A DNA stretch of 64,000 nt. It comes from Halorussus halophilus (GTDB taxonomy: Archaea; Halobacteriota; Halobacteria; Halobacteriales; Haladaptataceae). The notes under the pieces are model-generated. The model had not been told where the DNA came from. It did no database searches and saw only the letters and a list, made by a program, of their open reading frames with translations. Of this stretch, positions 18,049 through 27,918 are shown piece by piece. Position 1 is the first letter of the stretch. Each line of letters begins with the position of its first letter. The translations under genes and the position numbers were made by a program. The stretch spans positions 155,257 through 219,256 of the forward strand of contig NZ_CP044525.1 in NCBI RefSeq assembly GCF_008831545.1, in the 5' to 3' direction.

Positions 18049-18499
18049 TTCGTCGAATTCCTGGACCATAGAAAATCCCTTGGTCGCAACGGGACACCTG
18101 CCTTGCTCAGATGCGGTTATTAGGTGAATTGAGTAAGAATCGCAGTGCAACGACGACCGGGAATCTCGAAGACCTCGCCTGCACGTCCCCCCGGACAGTC
18201 CGCCGAGACCAGACCACTGTAGGAGCACAACCACGCTTGCAGAGCGAAATGAGAACGATAGCACTATCGGGACGAGTACTGCCGAGTGCATATCGAAGCG
18301 TGGGTATCGGTGGATGTCTCGGGATAGTGAGAACGTGATGGGAGTGACAACAGGTACGAAACACGGATTTCGCCGATTGGTCCTGCAATTCGGTGAGTTT
18401 CTAGCCAGATTATGAAATGTAGAGTACCCGATTTGCAGAGTTTGCCGGATTACAATGATTCCAGATGGTGGCCTCCACTCTTTTCGATAGTCGAGTAGT
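18049..18499. other. No clear gene; possible relic DNA
   Basis: About 450 bases with short overlapping open frames on both strands and none with recognisable features. A plus-strand fragment near 18109-18330 includes a short helix-turn-helix-like stretch (NLEDLACTSPRTVRRD), but the rest of the frame does not look like a folded protein. I read this as decayed coding DNA. Confidence 0.4.
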
Positions 18500-18576
18500 G
18501 ATCTATTATTCTTCGTATCGAATTTAGAACGCAACCGACGGGGGTTCTCGAACGCCTTGACGAACGGTTACCGGAC

Positions 18577-19206
18577 GTGCGGAGCATCGAACTGGACAAT
18601 GCGTTTTACGTCGAAGACGGGACGTGGATCGAATCGCTCACGATTTCGTCCAACGAGTCGTTCGACATCTCCGCGACAGTCGAACAGATTTCGGGTGTGT
18701 CGTTGTATTATCGTCACGAGATTCCAACGGGCCCGACGGAGGCGGCCATCGAACGTGTGACGGTGTTAGCGAACGAGTCGTTTCCGTTCATTCTGGGTGT
18801 CGTCCTTCGGCAGGAAGCGATTCCGAATCGGATCGTCTTGCGGGACAATCAGTTCTCTGTCGTGACGACAGTCCGGGATTGGGAGCAGTTTCGTGAACTT
18901 GCCGACGAGGTGCAACAGAAACTCGGACAGTTCGACTTGCAGAAGGTCAACAATATCGAGCGTCCCGGTGAACCGCTCGACGGTGGCCGACTTTCGGAGA
19001 TTCTCATCACGAAACTGACGGAGGTACAGATCGAGACGATTGAGACGGCATACGATTTGGGGTATTTCGAAGTGCCGCGTGAGTCGTCTGCCACTGAGGT
19101 CGCTGAGGCACTGGAGATTAGTCAGTCTACGCTGAGTGAGCGTCTTCGGACGGCGCAACTTCGTCTGTTCGAACTAATTTTCGGGTCTAATACGAATAGC
19201 ATCTAA
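18577..19206 (+). CDS. HTH-10 regulator, probably damaged at its 5' end
   Basis: Bacterio-opsin-activator-type regulator of at least 209 residues. The C-terminus has the HTH_10 layout: LTEVQIETIETAYDLGYFEVPR, then a turn-helix AEALEISQSTLSERLRTAQ. The frame stays open upstream to a stop at 18497-18499. The extra 25 residues (with VLERLDERLPDVRS) look like genuine family sequence but contain no ATG or GTG start before 18577. The original start may have been lost, or a rare start codon is used. It is the nearest upstream gene to the ABC/CoA-transferase operon and could regulate it. Confidence 0.65.
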   Translation: MRSIELDNAFYVEDGTWIESLTISSNESFDISATVEQISGVSLYYRHEIPTGPTEAAIERVTVLANESFPFILGVVLRQEAIPNRIVLRDNQFSVVTTVRDWEQFRELADEVQQKLGQFDLQKVNNIERPGEPLDGGRLSEILITKLTEVQIETIETAYDLGYFEVPRESSATEVAEALEISQSTLSERLRTAQLRLFELIFGSNTNSI

Positions 19207-19367
19207 CTTGTTTGTGGAATCGAAGGTGTGACCGCGGCTATAGGTTAGGATAGACACCATTTTCGACGATTTTGCTATAGTACTTACAAGAAATTCGTGT
19301 TAGTTCGGGAATGTTCGTGACGTACCTTATAAAGAGCGATATATATCGGTGCCTATCGGGAGTATAT

Positions 19368-19377
19368 CTTTTATACC
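19368..19377 (+). promoter_or_regulatory. TATA box for the ABC/CoA-transferase operon
   Basis: CTTTTATACC lies about 30 nt before the ATG at 19402, consistent with a leaderless transcript starting at the binding-protein gene. Confidence 0.5.
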
Positions 19378-19401
19378 GTCTGCTATTTGCCCACACGGTT
19401 C

Positions 19402-21375
19402 ATGCCAGAACGAAGCCAAACGGACGAGACCCCCGACGGGCAAACCGGCAACTCAGGACTGTCCCGACGCCAGTACCTACAAGCGTCGGCACTAGCGAGC
19501 ACAGCCGGCATCGCCGGACTCGCGGGATGTAACGGCAACTCCTCAGAGAACAACAGCGACAACAACCAATCCAACAGTGGCGGCACCGACGCGAAGGCCC
19601 AGGTGCCAGAAGGCGTCCAAGAACAAGTCGAAACCAAGTACTGGCACGACTGGTCGAACATCGACGCCGACAAACCACCGATGGAGTACACCGCCAAGGC
19701 CGGAGCGGCACTCGACCCAGTCACCATGGAGTACTCCAGTGAAGACGACCCGTGGATGCGCGAACACGCACTCATGATGAAACGCGCCGTCGAAGACCTC
19801 GGCGCACCCACCGACCTCACCGACCGACCGCTCAACCAACTGTACGCCCAGAGTTGGAACACCCCGGGACTCGAGAAGATGATCTCGATGAGCACCCACG
19901 GTCCCGACCCCCAACGCGGTCTCGACCCCAACCCCCTGCTGATGCGACGGTACAAAGACAACCCCTCCAACTACGACAACTACTGGAACCCGAAACTCAA
20001 CGAACTCCTCGACAAACAGCGTCAAATCACCGGCAACGACCAAAAACGCCAAGAGCTAGTCAACGAGGCCCAAGCGGTGTTCGCAGAAGACGTGGGCGGC
20101 ATCATCTCACTGTTCTCTGACGTTATCACCGCCGTCAACACGAACAAGTGGAACGGCTACGTGAAGACGCCCGGCAACGGCCCGACCGGCGACTCCTTCC
20201 AGTGGACGGAAGTGAACCTCCAACCGAAGACGGATGAGACGACGTTCGTCAAGGGGACCACTACGTCGATGAACTCCCTGAACCTCCCGTGGGCGGCTGG
20301 TGGTGCCGAGGAGAAGCGACTCAAGTACGTCTACGACGGTCTATTCGACGCGTCACCGGACCTCGAAATCGTGCCCGCACTCGCAACGAACGCAGAGTTC
20401 GCCGACGACACGACCGTCGACGTCCAACTCCGAAAAGGCGTAAAGTGGCACGATGGCGAGTCGTTCACCGCAGAGGACGTGAAGTTCTCCGTCGAACTGT
20501 ATATGGAGAACACCTCGACCAGTCAGGCGACGTTCTACGACCCCATCGAGAGCGTCAAAGTTAACGGGACCCACAGTGTCACATTCAACCTCAAGCGACC
20601 GGACGCGTCGTTCCTGACCCAACGCGTCGTCCGAAGCGCCATCATTCCCAAGCACAAGTGGAAGGACGTGGACAATCCGTCCCAGCACAACCCGAAGAAT
20701 CCGGTCGGTACTGGCCCGTTCAAGTTCGAAAACTGGGATCAAGGCTCTCGGTTCGAAGTCTCGGCGAACAAGGGCCACTGGATGTTCGACGACCAGTGGC
20801 GCAAGAAGACGCTCGGCGACCACGCCGCGAGCGGCGACGGTATCGACCGCATCGTCTGGGTGAACGTCGGCAACGTCGATGCGCTCATCGGTGCCGTCCA
20901 GAACGGTAAAATCGACGCCATCGGCTCGACGCTGTCGAACGGACAGGCAGACCGTGCGGCCTCGACCAGCGGCATCGAGAAGAAAGTCACCAAGAACTTC
21001 GCACCGCTCGACGCGAAACTGATGTTCTCCGCGCCGCTCATCCGGGACAAAGAGTTCCGGGTCGCGCTGGCGAAAGCGACCGACGCGAAGGGCTTCGTCG
21101 AGGACGTGCTGTCGGGACGCGGAACCCCCGGCAAGAACAACCCGATTTCACCGCTCACGCAGTGGCACAACGCCGACACCAAAGAGTACGGGTACAACGT
21201 CGAGGAGGCCCGAACCATCCTGAAGAAAGCGGGCTACACGTGGGACGACAACGACAACCTTCGGTTCCCGAACGGCGAGGCGTGGGGTGCGTTCGTCGAA
21301 CGCGTCCAGAACGGCAACACGCACAAGCGCCGTGAAGAACTCGGCCAGAAGGACTTCTCGAAGTCCGGGTCGTAA
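19402..21375 (+). CDS. Peptide-type ABC binding protein with permuted lobes
   Basis: Exported lipoprotein of the SBP_bac_5 (Dpp/Opp) class: twin-arginine SRRQYLQAS, then the lipobox ending at Cys43 (GLAGC). The domain order is unusual. Residues about 94-260 contain features normally found at the C-terminal end, including DPNPLLMRR, NYDNYWNPKLNELL and the KRQELVNEAQAVFAED helix. Residues about 280-630 contain the features that normally come first: YDGLF, GVKWHDGESFTAEDVKFS (345-363), VGTGPFKF (435-442), FRVALAKATD (552-561) and ILKKAGYTWDDN (606-617). The protein then ends where the second lobe would normally continue. This is the order expected of a circular permutation. The 657-residue length is close to normal. 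The ATG at 19402 fits the promoter. Confidence 0.85.
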   Translation: MPERSQTDETPDGQTGNSGLSRRQYLQASALASTAGIAGLAGCNGNSSENNSDNNQSNSGGTDAKAQVPEGVQEQVETKYWHDWSNIDADKPPMEYTAKAGAALDPVTMEYSSEDDPWMREHALMMKRAVEDLGAPTDLTDRPLNQLYAQSWNTPGLEKMISMSTHGPDPQRGLDPNPLLMRRYKDNPSNYDNYWNPKLNELLDKQRQITGNDQKRQELVNEAQAVFAEDVGGIISLFSDVITAVNTNKWNGYVKTPGNGPTGDSFQWTEVNLQPKTDETTFVKGTTTSMNSLNLPWAAGGAEEKRLKYVYDGLFDASPDLEIVPALATNAEFADDTTVDVQLRKGVKWHDGESFTAEDVKFSVELYMENTSTSQATFYDPIESVKVNGTHSVTFNLKRPDASFLTQRVVRSAIIPKHKWKDVDNPSQHNPKNPVGTGPFKFENWDQGSRFEVSANKGHWMFDDQWRKKTLGDHAASGDGIDRIVWVNVGNVDALIGAVQNGKIDAIGSTLSNGQADRAASTSGIEKKVTKNFAPLDAKLMFSAPLIRDKEFRVALAKATDAKGFVEDVLSGRGTPGKNNPISPLTQWHNADTKEYGYNVEEARTILKKAGYTWDDNDNLRFPNGEAWGAFVERVQNGNTHKRREELGQKDFSKSGS

Positions 21376-21426
21376 CCACCCACTCCACTATCGATTGACA
21401 GACAGAATCTACTCGAGTTTACGTAC

Positions 21427-22674
21427 ATGCCAATCACAAACCATACACAACCGCTCGACGGACTCACGGTCATCGACGCCGCTTCGCTGTACGCCGGACC
21501 GCTCTCGGCGATGCTGCTGGGCGACTTCGGCGCTGACGTGATCAAAGTCGAGCATCCAGAATCAGGGGACGCCCTCCGGGACTTCGGTGAGGGTGACGAA
21601 TCACTGTCGTGGAAGTGGGTCAACCGCAACAAAAAGAGCGTGCCGCTCGACCTCCATACCGAGAAGGGCCAGCGACTGTTTCGCGAACTCGTCGCGGACG
21701 CAGACGTGCTGGTCGAGAACTTCCGGCCGGGAACGCTCGAACGCTGGAACGTCGGCTGGGAGACGCTCTCGGACGTGAATCCCGGTCTCGTGATGGTTCG
21801 AACCACGGGATTCGGCCAGACGGGACCGTACAAGGACCGCCCCGGTTTCGGCACGTTAGTCGAAGCGATGAGCGGGTACGCCTATTCGACAGGACAACCG
21901 GACGGCCCGCCGACGCTTCCGCCCGTGGCGATGGCTGACTCCATCTGTGCGCTCCACTCGGTGTACGCCACGATGATGGCGTTGTACTGGCGGGACACGA
22001 GCGACGGTACTGGCCAGTACATCGATTCGGCCATCTTGGAGAACATGTTCGGGTTGCTCGGCGACCACGTCATCGAACACCACCAGCACGAAACCGACCA
22101 CCGGCGGTCGGGCAACCGGAGCAGTCGAACCGCCCCGCGGAACACCTACCAGACGAAAGACGACCGCTGGGTCGCTATCTCGGGAAGCGCCCCGAGTATC
22201 GCCGACCGAATCCTCCGTATCGTCGGTGGCGAGGAACTCGCAGAAGACGAGCGGTTCCAGACGATGGACGACCGACTCGCGCACGTCGAGGAGTTAGACG
22301 AAATCATCGGCGACTGGATGGCCGACCACACGCGCGAGGAAGTCATCGACATCTTCGAAGAGCATGAAGCGGCCATCGGTCCGGTCTACAACATGGCCGA
22401 CATCTTCGAGGACCCGCACTTCGAGGCCCGCGACTCGGTCATCACCGTCGAAGACGGCGACGAGGAAGTCGGGATGCGCGGCGTCTTCCCGAAACTCTCG
22501 GAGACGCCCGGCGAGGTGGTTCACGCCGGTCCAGACATCGGCGAACACACGGTCGAAGTCTTGGGCGAGCAGACGGACCTAACTGCCGAGGAGATTCGAA
22601 CGCTCGCCGACGAGGGCGTCACCGCCGTCGATGAGAACGCGGCGAACACCGTGGAGAGTGAGAGCGATGACTAG
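21427..22674 (+). CDS. Family III CoA-transferase (CaiB/BaiF)
   Basis: Cytosolic CoA-transferase moving CoA between two carboxylates through a glutamyl/aspartyl-type intermediate. The N-terminal LDGLTVIDAASLYAGPLSAMLLGDFGADVIKVEHPE block, the NRNKKSVPLDL block and the VENFRPGTLER block are all family hallmarks. The catalytic Asp is in VAMADSICAL. It runs into the downstream lyase gene with an 8-base overlap. Paired with a CitE-like lyase, it would activate a hydroxy-dicarboxylate (for example a citramalate- or malate-like acid) that the lyase then splits. The actual substrate is not known. Confidence 0.9.
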   Translation: MPITNHTQPLDGLTVIDAASLYAGPLSAMLLGDFGADVIKVEHPESGDALRDFGEGDESLSWKWVNRNKKSVPLDLHTEKGQRLFRELVADADVLVENFRPGTLERWNVGWETLSDVNPGLVMVRTTGFGQTGPYKDRPGFGTLVEAMSGYAYSTGQPDGPPTLPPVAMADSICALHSVYATMMALYWRDTSDGTGQYIDSAILENMFGLLGDHVIEHHQHETDHRRSGNRSSRTAPRNTYQTKDDRWVAISGSAPSIADRILRIVGGEELAEDERFQTMDDRLAHVEELDEIIGDWMADHTREEVIDIFEEHEAAIGPVYNMADIFEDPHFEARDSVITVEDGDEEVGMRGVFPKLSETPGEVVHAGPDIGEHTVEVLGEQTDLTAEEIRTLADEGVTAVDENAANTVESESDD

Positions 22675-23530
22675 CGGTCTCAGGCGCTCGTTCCTCTACA
22701 CGCCCGCCGACGACCCCGAAATGATGCGGAAGGCCGCGAAGACCGACGCGGACGCCGTCATCTACGACCTCGAAGATGCGGTTCCGGACTCGGCAGTTCC
22801 CGAGGCCCGAGAGAACGTGGCGGACGTGACCGCGACGGCCGAGTTCGGCGACACGGAGCGATGCGTTCGCATCAACGGCGCACAGACCCAGCGATGGTTG
22901 AACGACCTGCTCGCAGTGGTCGAGAGCGACTCGGATTCGGTCATCGTTCCGATGATCGAGACGCCTAGCGAACTAGAGACGTTCGTCTCGGTCGCTCGGC
23001 AGGCCGACGGTGAGACGCCGGAGTTCATTCCTATCGTCGAAACGCCACGCGGGCTGTTTTCGGCGGTCGAAATCGCAGAACGCGGCGGTGAACTCCCGGA
23101 AGTAACTGGCTTCTCGTTCGGATTCGGCGACTACACGCGCGCCATCGGCGCAACCGGCCGCCCCGAACGAGTCTTGGAGTTCGTGAGCCAGCTCACGGTC
23201 GGTGCCGCCGCAGTCGGTGGTCTCGACCCGATTGCGACCGTCTACCAAGACTTTCAGGACACGGACGGATTGCGTGAATCGGCCCGGCGGGCCCGCGAAA
23301 TCGGGTACGTCGGACAGAAGGCAATCCATCCTGCTCAGATAGAGGTGCTAAACGACGTGTACACGCCGACAGCGGACGAGGTCGAACAGGCACGACGATT
23401 CGTAGAGCAGTTCGACGCCTCGGCGAGAGACTCGCTCGTCGTCGACGGCGTCTTCCTCGACACGGCCATCGTCGAGCAGTACGAGACGGTGCTGGCTCGG
23501 CACGAACAAGTCGAGGAGGTGAGCGGATGA
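22667..23530 (+). CDS. CitE/HpcH-type CoA-ester lyase
   Basis: Member of the HpcH/HpaI aldolase/citrate lyase beta family, which cleaves (or forms) beta-hydroxyacyl-CoA such as malyl-CoA, methylmalyl-CoA or citramalyl-CoA. Seen are the RRSFLYTPADDPEM start, DAVIYDLEDAV with its acidic metal ligands, VPMIETPSELE, and GFSFGFGDYTR near the active site, plus GQKAIHPAQIEVLN. The ATG at 22667 overlaps the CoA-transferase stop, so the two enzymes are made together. With the transferase it forms an activate-then-cleave module yielding acetyl-CoA (or propionyl-CoA) and a 2-oxo acid. Confidence 0.88.
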   Translation: MTSGLRRSFLYTPADDPEMMRKAAKTDADAVIYDLEDAVPDSAVPEARENVADVTATAEFGDTERCVRINGAQTQRWLNDLLAVVESDSDSVIVPMIETPSELETFVSVARQADGETPEFIPIVETPRGLFSAVEIAERGGELPEVTGFSFGFGDYTRAIGATGRPERVLEFVSQLTVGAAAVGGLDPIATVYQDFQDTDGLRESARRAREIGYVGQKAIHPAQIEVLNDVYTPTADEVEQARRFVEQFDASARDSLVVDGVFLDTAIVEQYETVLARHEQVEEVSG

Positions 23531-24519
23531 GCAGTTTCCAGCGGTTCTTGGCGAAGCGGGTCGCCATCGCGATGATGCTAACGTTCGTCGCCGTCTCGAT
23601 AATCTTCGTCGTCCTCCGGATGCTCCCGGGAAGTCCGTTCGAGGCGCTCATCACGGCGGGCAATCTCACGCAGGACCAAGTCGACCAGATTATGGCGCTG
23701 TACGGTCTCGACAAGCCGCTCTGGCAGCAGTACGTCATCTACCTGAAGAACATCCTCACCTTCCAGTTCGGCTACTCGATTCTCCAGAGCCGGCAGGTGT
23801 GGTCGATCCTCGCGCCGAAACTGGCGAACACGCTCGTCCTGCTCGTGCCCGCACTGACTACGACGGCCATCCTGAGCACGCTGCTCGGCATGTACGTCGG
23901 CTGGAACCGCGGGTCGAAACTGGAGACCATCAGCATCATCGGGACGACGTTCCTTCGCTCGACCCCCGTGTTCATCACAGCCATCTTCTTCGTCATCATC
24001 TTCTCCTACACGCTGGGCGTCGCCCCGGCGTTCGGAATGCGGTCGGTGACGGCGTCACCGGACGGACTACTGGAAACGTATCTCTCGATGGACTTCCTGC
24101 ACCACTACATTCTGCCGTTCACCGTGACGGTGCTGTTCTACAGCGGCGACTTCCTCCTGCTCGCCCGCAACGGCGTCGTGGAGAAGAAGGGTTCTGAGTT
24201 CCTCAAACTCCATCGCGCGAAGGGTCTCTCGGAGAACGAGCAGCTGATGCGCGCCGGGCGGAACTCGATGCTTCCGGTACTCACCTACTTCGCGCTCCGA
24301 CTCGGGATGATATTCCAAGGCCTCATCCTCCTCGAAGTCGTCTTCGCGTGGCCCGGCATCGGCCGGGCGCTCGTGCTGGCGATCCAACAACAGGACTATC
24401 CACTCGTGCAGGCTGCCGTCTTCATCATGGCACTTGCGGTCATCGTCATGAACCTGCTCGCAGACGTCTTGTACGCGTACTTCGATCCGACGGTCACGGT
24501 TGATGGAGGTGGTGCCTGA
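23527..24519 (+). CDS. ABC transporter permease, DppB type
   Basis: Inner-membrane permease of a peptide/nickel-type ABC importer, 330 residues with six membrane segments. The N-terminal RRVA-type start followed by a long periplasmic-type loop (PGSPFEALITAG, YGLDKPLWQQY) is typical of DppB, and the EAA-like loop reads HRAKGLSENEQLMRAG before the last two helices. Start and upstream stop overlap by four bases. It forms a heterodimer with the next gene product. Confidence 0.9.
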   Translation: MSSFQRFLAKRVAIAMMLTFVAVSIIFVVLRMLPGSPFEALITAGNLTQDQVDQIMALYGLDKPLWQQYVIYLKNILTFQFGYSILQSRQVWSILAPKLANTLVLLVPALTTTAILSTLLGMYVGWNRGSKLETISIIGTTFLRSTPVFITAIFFVIIFSYTLGVAPAFGMRSVTASPDGLLETYLSMDFLHHYILPFTVTVLFYSGDFLLLARNGVVEKKGSEFLKLHRAKGLSENEQLMRAGRNSMLPVLTYFALRLGMIFQGLILLEVVFAWPGIGRALVLAIQQQDYPLVQAAVFIMALAVIVMNLLADVLYAYFDPTVTVDGGGA

Positions 24520-25430
24520 TGGCAACCTCCTCTGTCACGTGGCGGGACCGCCTCTCGAACACGGCGGAGCGAGCGAAGTCTCAGCTCGAATTTATCGCGC
24601 AGGACCGGATGGCGCTCGTGGGCGTTCTCGTCCTCGCGGCGTTCGTCTTCCTCGGGCTATTCGGGCCGATGCTCGCGCCCCACGACCCCATCGAACACGA
24701 CATGCGGACCGACTCCGGCGAACTCATGCGCGTCGAGGCTCCGAACGGCGAGGCGCTGTTCGGAACGACGGCGTACGGCAAGGACGTGTTCAGTCAGTTC
24801 CTCGCAGGCGCACGACCGACGCTCATCGTCGGCCTCTTCGGCGGCCTCGGAACCGGACTCCTCGGCTTCCTCGTCGGCCTCGTCAGCGGCTACTTCGGCG
24901 GGTGGGTGGACGAGTTGCTGATGCGCATCACCGACCTGACGTTCTCGCTGCCGTTCATGCCGATGGCGCTGCTGTTGTTGACGTTCGTCACGCCGAGCAT
25001 CTGGCTTATCACGGCTATCATCGCCGGGTTCCTCTGGAAGATGCCTGCTCGCGTCGTTCGTGCGGAGGTGCTGACGTTACGGGAGCGTACCTTCGTCAAA
25101 TCCGCACGAGCGAGCGGTGCGAGTCACCCACGGACGATGTTCCTGCACGTCGCACCGAACGTCCTGCCCATCGGTTTCCTCTACACGGCGTACGGCGTCG
25201 CGTGGTCCATCGCCTCGGCGGCCAGTCTGGCGTTCCTCGGCTTCGGCGACCCGACGACGACCAGTTGGGGACGGATGCTCCGGCAAGTGTTCGAGTCCGG
25301 TAACATCCGCATCGCGTGGTGGTGGGTGTTCCCACCAGCACTCGGCATCGCAGCGGTCACCACGTCGGTGTTCCTCATCGGTAGAGCCTACGAAGAAGTG
25401 ATCAACCCCGAAATCCAGACCGAACAATGA
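24519..25430 (+). CDS. ABC transporter permease, DppC type
   Basis: Second permease of the importer, 303 residues, six membrane segments. DppC features are the early FLGLFGPMLAPHDPIEHD segment after the first helix, the GTTAYGKDVFSQFLAGARPTL block and the EAA loop VKSARASGASHPRTMFLHV. The first base of its ATG is the last base of the previous stop (TGATG), so translation is coupled. The FLGFGDPTTTSWGRML segment matches the C-terminal signature of the family. Confidence 0.9.
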   Translation: MATSSVTWRDRLSNTAERAKSQLEFIAQDRMALVGVLVLAAFVFLGLFGPMLAPHDPIEHDMRTDSGELMRVEAPNGEALFGTTAYGKDVFSQFLAGARPTLIVGLFGGLGTGLLGFLVGLVSGYFGGWVDELLMRITDLTFSLPFMPMALLLLTFVTPSIWLITAIIAGFLWKMPARVVRAEVLTLRERTFVKSARASGASHPRTMFLHVAPNVLPIGFLYTAYGVAWSIASAASLAFLGFGDPTTTSWGRMLRQVFESGNIRIAWWWVFPPALGIAAVTTSVFLIGRAYEEVINPEIQTEQ

Positions 25431-27514
25431 CACTGCTCGAAGTAGACGACTTACACGTCACGTACAGCACCGGAGAGGATAACGTCCACGCAGTCAACGG
25501 CATCTCGTTCACCATCGAGGAAGGAGTCAACTACGGTCTCGCCGGTGAGAGCGGATCGGGTAAGTCCACGGCCGCAGAGGCCGTCCTCGGACTCCTGCCC
25601 GACAACGGCACCGTCGATAGTGGGTCGGTCACGTTCAAGGGCCAAGACCTGCTGTCGCTCTCCGAACGCGAACGCCGAGACGTTCTCTGGGAGGACATCG
25701 CGTACATCCCACAGAGCGCGATGGACTCGCTGGACCCCGTGATGTCCACGGGTGCCCAGATTCGGCAAGCCATCCAGAAGCATCGCAACGTCTCGAAGCA
25801 GAAGGCCCGCGACAGGGTCCAGGAGTTGTTCGACATGGTGGGTCTCGACCCCGAGCGAATCGACGACTACCCCCACGAGTTCTCCGGCGGAATGCGCCAG
25901 CGAGTCACGATTGCGATGGCGCTCGCACTCGACCCGGACCTCATCATCGCCGACGAGCCGACGACGGGGTTGGACGTCATCGTCCAAGACAAGATTATCG
26001 ACAAGATAATCGAGATTCAGGACCGTATCGACAGTTCGCTGCTGCTCATCACGCACGAAGTCGGTGTCATCGCGGAGACCTGTGACGACCTGTCCATCCT
26101 CTACGGCGGCAAAGTGATGGAGCAGGGAAGCGTGGACAACGTGCTGGTCAATCCGACGAATCCCTACACTATCGGGTTGAAGAACTCGTTCCCGGAGATA
26201 GAGGACGTGGCGGACGACCCGGTTTCGATTCCGGGGTCACCGCCGAATCTGAGCGAAAAGCCGTCTGGCTGTGTGTTCCGGGACCGCTGTCCGTTCGCCG
26301 ACGAGACGTGCGAGCAGTCACATCCAGACCCAGTAGACTTGCCGAATCGCAACCATAAGTCTGCGTGTCACTACGTCGATCAAGCCGCCCAGATGCGGCG
26401 GGAGGCGACGAAACCGAAGACGTGGGGAATCGAACCCGAGGAGTCCCGTACGGTCGCTGACCGAGGGGAGGTCATCCTCGAGACTGACGACCTCGAAAAG
26501 TGGTACCAGCAGAGCCAACCGCTGTTCGATCAGATTCGTGGCGAGGAGCCAAATCACGTGCGCGCCGTCGATGGCGTCTCGCTGTCGGTTCGGAAGTCGG
26601 AAGTGTTGGGCATCGCTGGCGAGAGCGGTTGTGGGAAATCGACACTCGGCGAGACGGTCGCACTGCTCGAAGAACCGACTGGTGGGTCGATTACGTTCGA
26701 CGGTACCGACATCGAGGAGTATCAGGACGGGAATATGCAGGCGTTCAGAGAGAAGGCCCAGATTATCTTCCAAGACCCCTTCGATTCGTTGAACCCGCGC
26801 CAGCGGGTGCGCCGGTTGGTGGGTGAACCGCTGGTGATTCACGACCATGCCCCGGAGTCGCGCGACCAGAAGGTTCGTGAGACGCTCGAACGGGTTGGGC
26901 TGACGCCCGCCTCGAAGTTCCTCGATCAGTATCCCCACGAGTTGTCGGGCGGGCAACGCCAACGCGTCGCTATCGCTCGGGCACTCGTCCTCGAACCGGA
27001 CTTTCTGGTGTGTGACGAACCGGCGTCGATGCTGGACGTGTCGCTGAAGGTGAACCTCCTCAATCTGCTCCGTGGTCTCGCCGACGAGGAGGACATCGGC
27101 ATCATCTACATCTCACACGACCTCGCGAGTCTGGCGCAGGTGTCGGACCGGCTCGCCATAATGTATCTGGGCCGCATCATCGAAGAAGGAGAGACCGAAC
27201 GCATCGTGGAGTCGCCGAAGCATCCGTACACGGAATCGCTGTTGTCTGCGGCGCCGGAGAAAGACCCGTCTGTGGTACGCGAGCGAGTGTTGCTCGATGG
27301 GGAACCCCCGGACCCCGTCGATTTACCGTCCGGGTGTGCGTTCGCGCCGCGTTGTCCAAAAGCGAGCGAGGAGTGCCACGAGGCCGAACCGACGCTCGAT
27401 GAAACGAGTGAACAGGGTCAGTCAGCCGCCTGTTACTTCCCGGTTGAGGGTGAACATATCGAGCGACATTCCGATTCGCCGGGTGACTCGACTCGCGCTC
27501 AGGAGTCAGACTGA
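25427..27514 (+). CDS. Fused dual ABC ATPase (DppD-DppF)
   Basis: Single 695-residue polypeptide carrying both ATPases of a peptide-type importer. First cassette: Walker A GESGSGKS, signature FSGGMRQRV, Walker [13 protein letters not shown]. Second cassette: [17 protein letters not shown] and [12 protein letters not shown]. After each cassette lies the oligopeptide-transporter C-terminal domain with a Cys cluster ([14 protein letters not shown] and [14 protein letters not shown]) that binds an Fe-S centre in some relatives. Fusion fixes a 1:1 ATPase ratio. It overlaps the DppC stop by four bases and is the last gene of the operon. Confidence 0.93.
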   Translation: MTLLEVDDLHVTYSTGEDNVHAVNGISFTIEEGVNYGLAGESGSGKSTAAEAVLGLLPDNGTVDSGSVTFKGQDLLSLSERERRDVLWEDIAYIPQSAMDSLDPVMSTGAQIRQAIQKHRNVSKQKARDRVQELFDMVGLDPERIDDYPHEFSGGMRQRVTIAMALALDPDLIIADEPTTGLDVIVQDKIIDKIIEIQDRIDSSLLLITHEVGVIAETCDDLSILYGGKVMEQGSVDNVLVNPTNPYTIGLKNSFPEIEDVADDPVSIPGSPPNLSEKPSGCVFRDRCPFADETCEQSHPDPVDLPNRNHKSACHYVDQAAQMRREATKPKTWGIEPEESRTVADRGEVILETDDLEKWYQQSQPLFDQIRGEEPNHVRAVDGVSLSVRKSEVLGIAGESGCGKSTLGETVALLEEPTGGSITFDGTDIEEYQDGNMQAFREKAQIIFQDPFDSLNPRQRVRRLVGEPLVIHDHAPESRDQKVRETLERVGLTPASKFLDQYPHELSGGQRQRVAIARALVLEPDFLVCDEPASMLDVSLKVNLLNLLRGLADEEDIGIIYISHDLASLAQVSDRLAIMYLGRIIEEGETERIVESPKHPYTESLLSAAPEKDPSVVRERVLLDGEPPDPVDLPSGCAFAPRCPKASEECHEAEPTLDETSEQGQSAACYFPVEGEHIERHSDSPGDSTRAQESD

Positions 27515-27887
27515 GACGGCACGCTTCACTGTAGACCTCGCCCACGACCGCTTAACCAGTTTGAGTTGTGTGCGTGGTAAGATTATCCGTGACCCAGGTC
27601 CCTTTCAAACTGGGCTGGCAAAATATTCACATAAATATGTATGCCGTGGTGATAATTGGGACAACACTCACTGCTCTCTATCTTCTATGCGGCTGGCTTC
27701 ATCACCAAGGCATACTATGGTGCGCAAGTCACGAAAGTCGCCAAGGCCACCAGCACGTTCGGGAACATCGAGGATTTCGTCACCTCCACTCGCGCTAGCC
27801 GACTGGCACTCAAAGTCAAAGAGCCATACGACCGTGGGAAAACTCGCGTCGCGGTAGGACTCGCACGCGGTGGGAATCACAATCGAA
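27515..27887. other. Gap with a possible broken membrane-protein fragment
   Basis: No intact gene is convincing. A frame from ATG 27637 begins with one membrane-like segment (YAVVIIGTTLTALYLLCG). The adjacent frame, open to 27913, continues with an amphipathic stretch (ITKAYYGAQVTKVAKAT) and then a soluble part. The two would join if one base were added or lost near 27690. A frameshifted relic is possible but unproven. The region falls at the downstream edge of the ABC operon where base composition drops. Confidence 0.25.
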
Positions 27888-27897
27888 TTTATATCAT
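27888..27897 (+). promoter_or_regulatory. TATA box for the 27919 gene
   Basis: TTTATATCAT is about 27 nt before the ATG at 27919. A second AT-rich run (CTATATAAATAG) directly abuts the start codon. Confidence 0.5.
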
Positions 27898-27918
27898 ACG
27901 AAGAGCTATATAAATAGC

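Noticed and set aside
18010..18534. 174-residue minus-strand frame in the gap before the HTH-10 gene
   Set aside because: Low-complexity, Arg/Ser-rich, overlaps the rhomboid 3' end and shows no motif.
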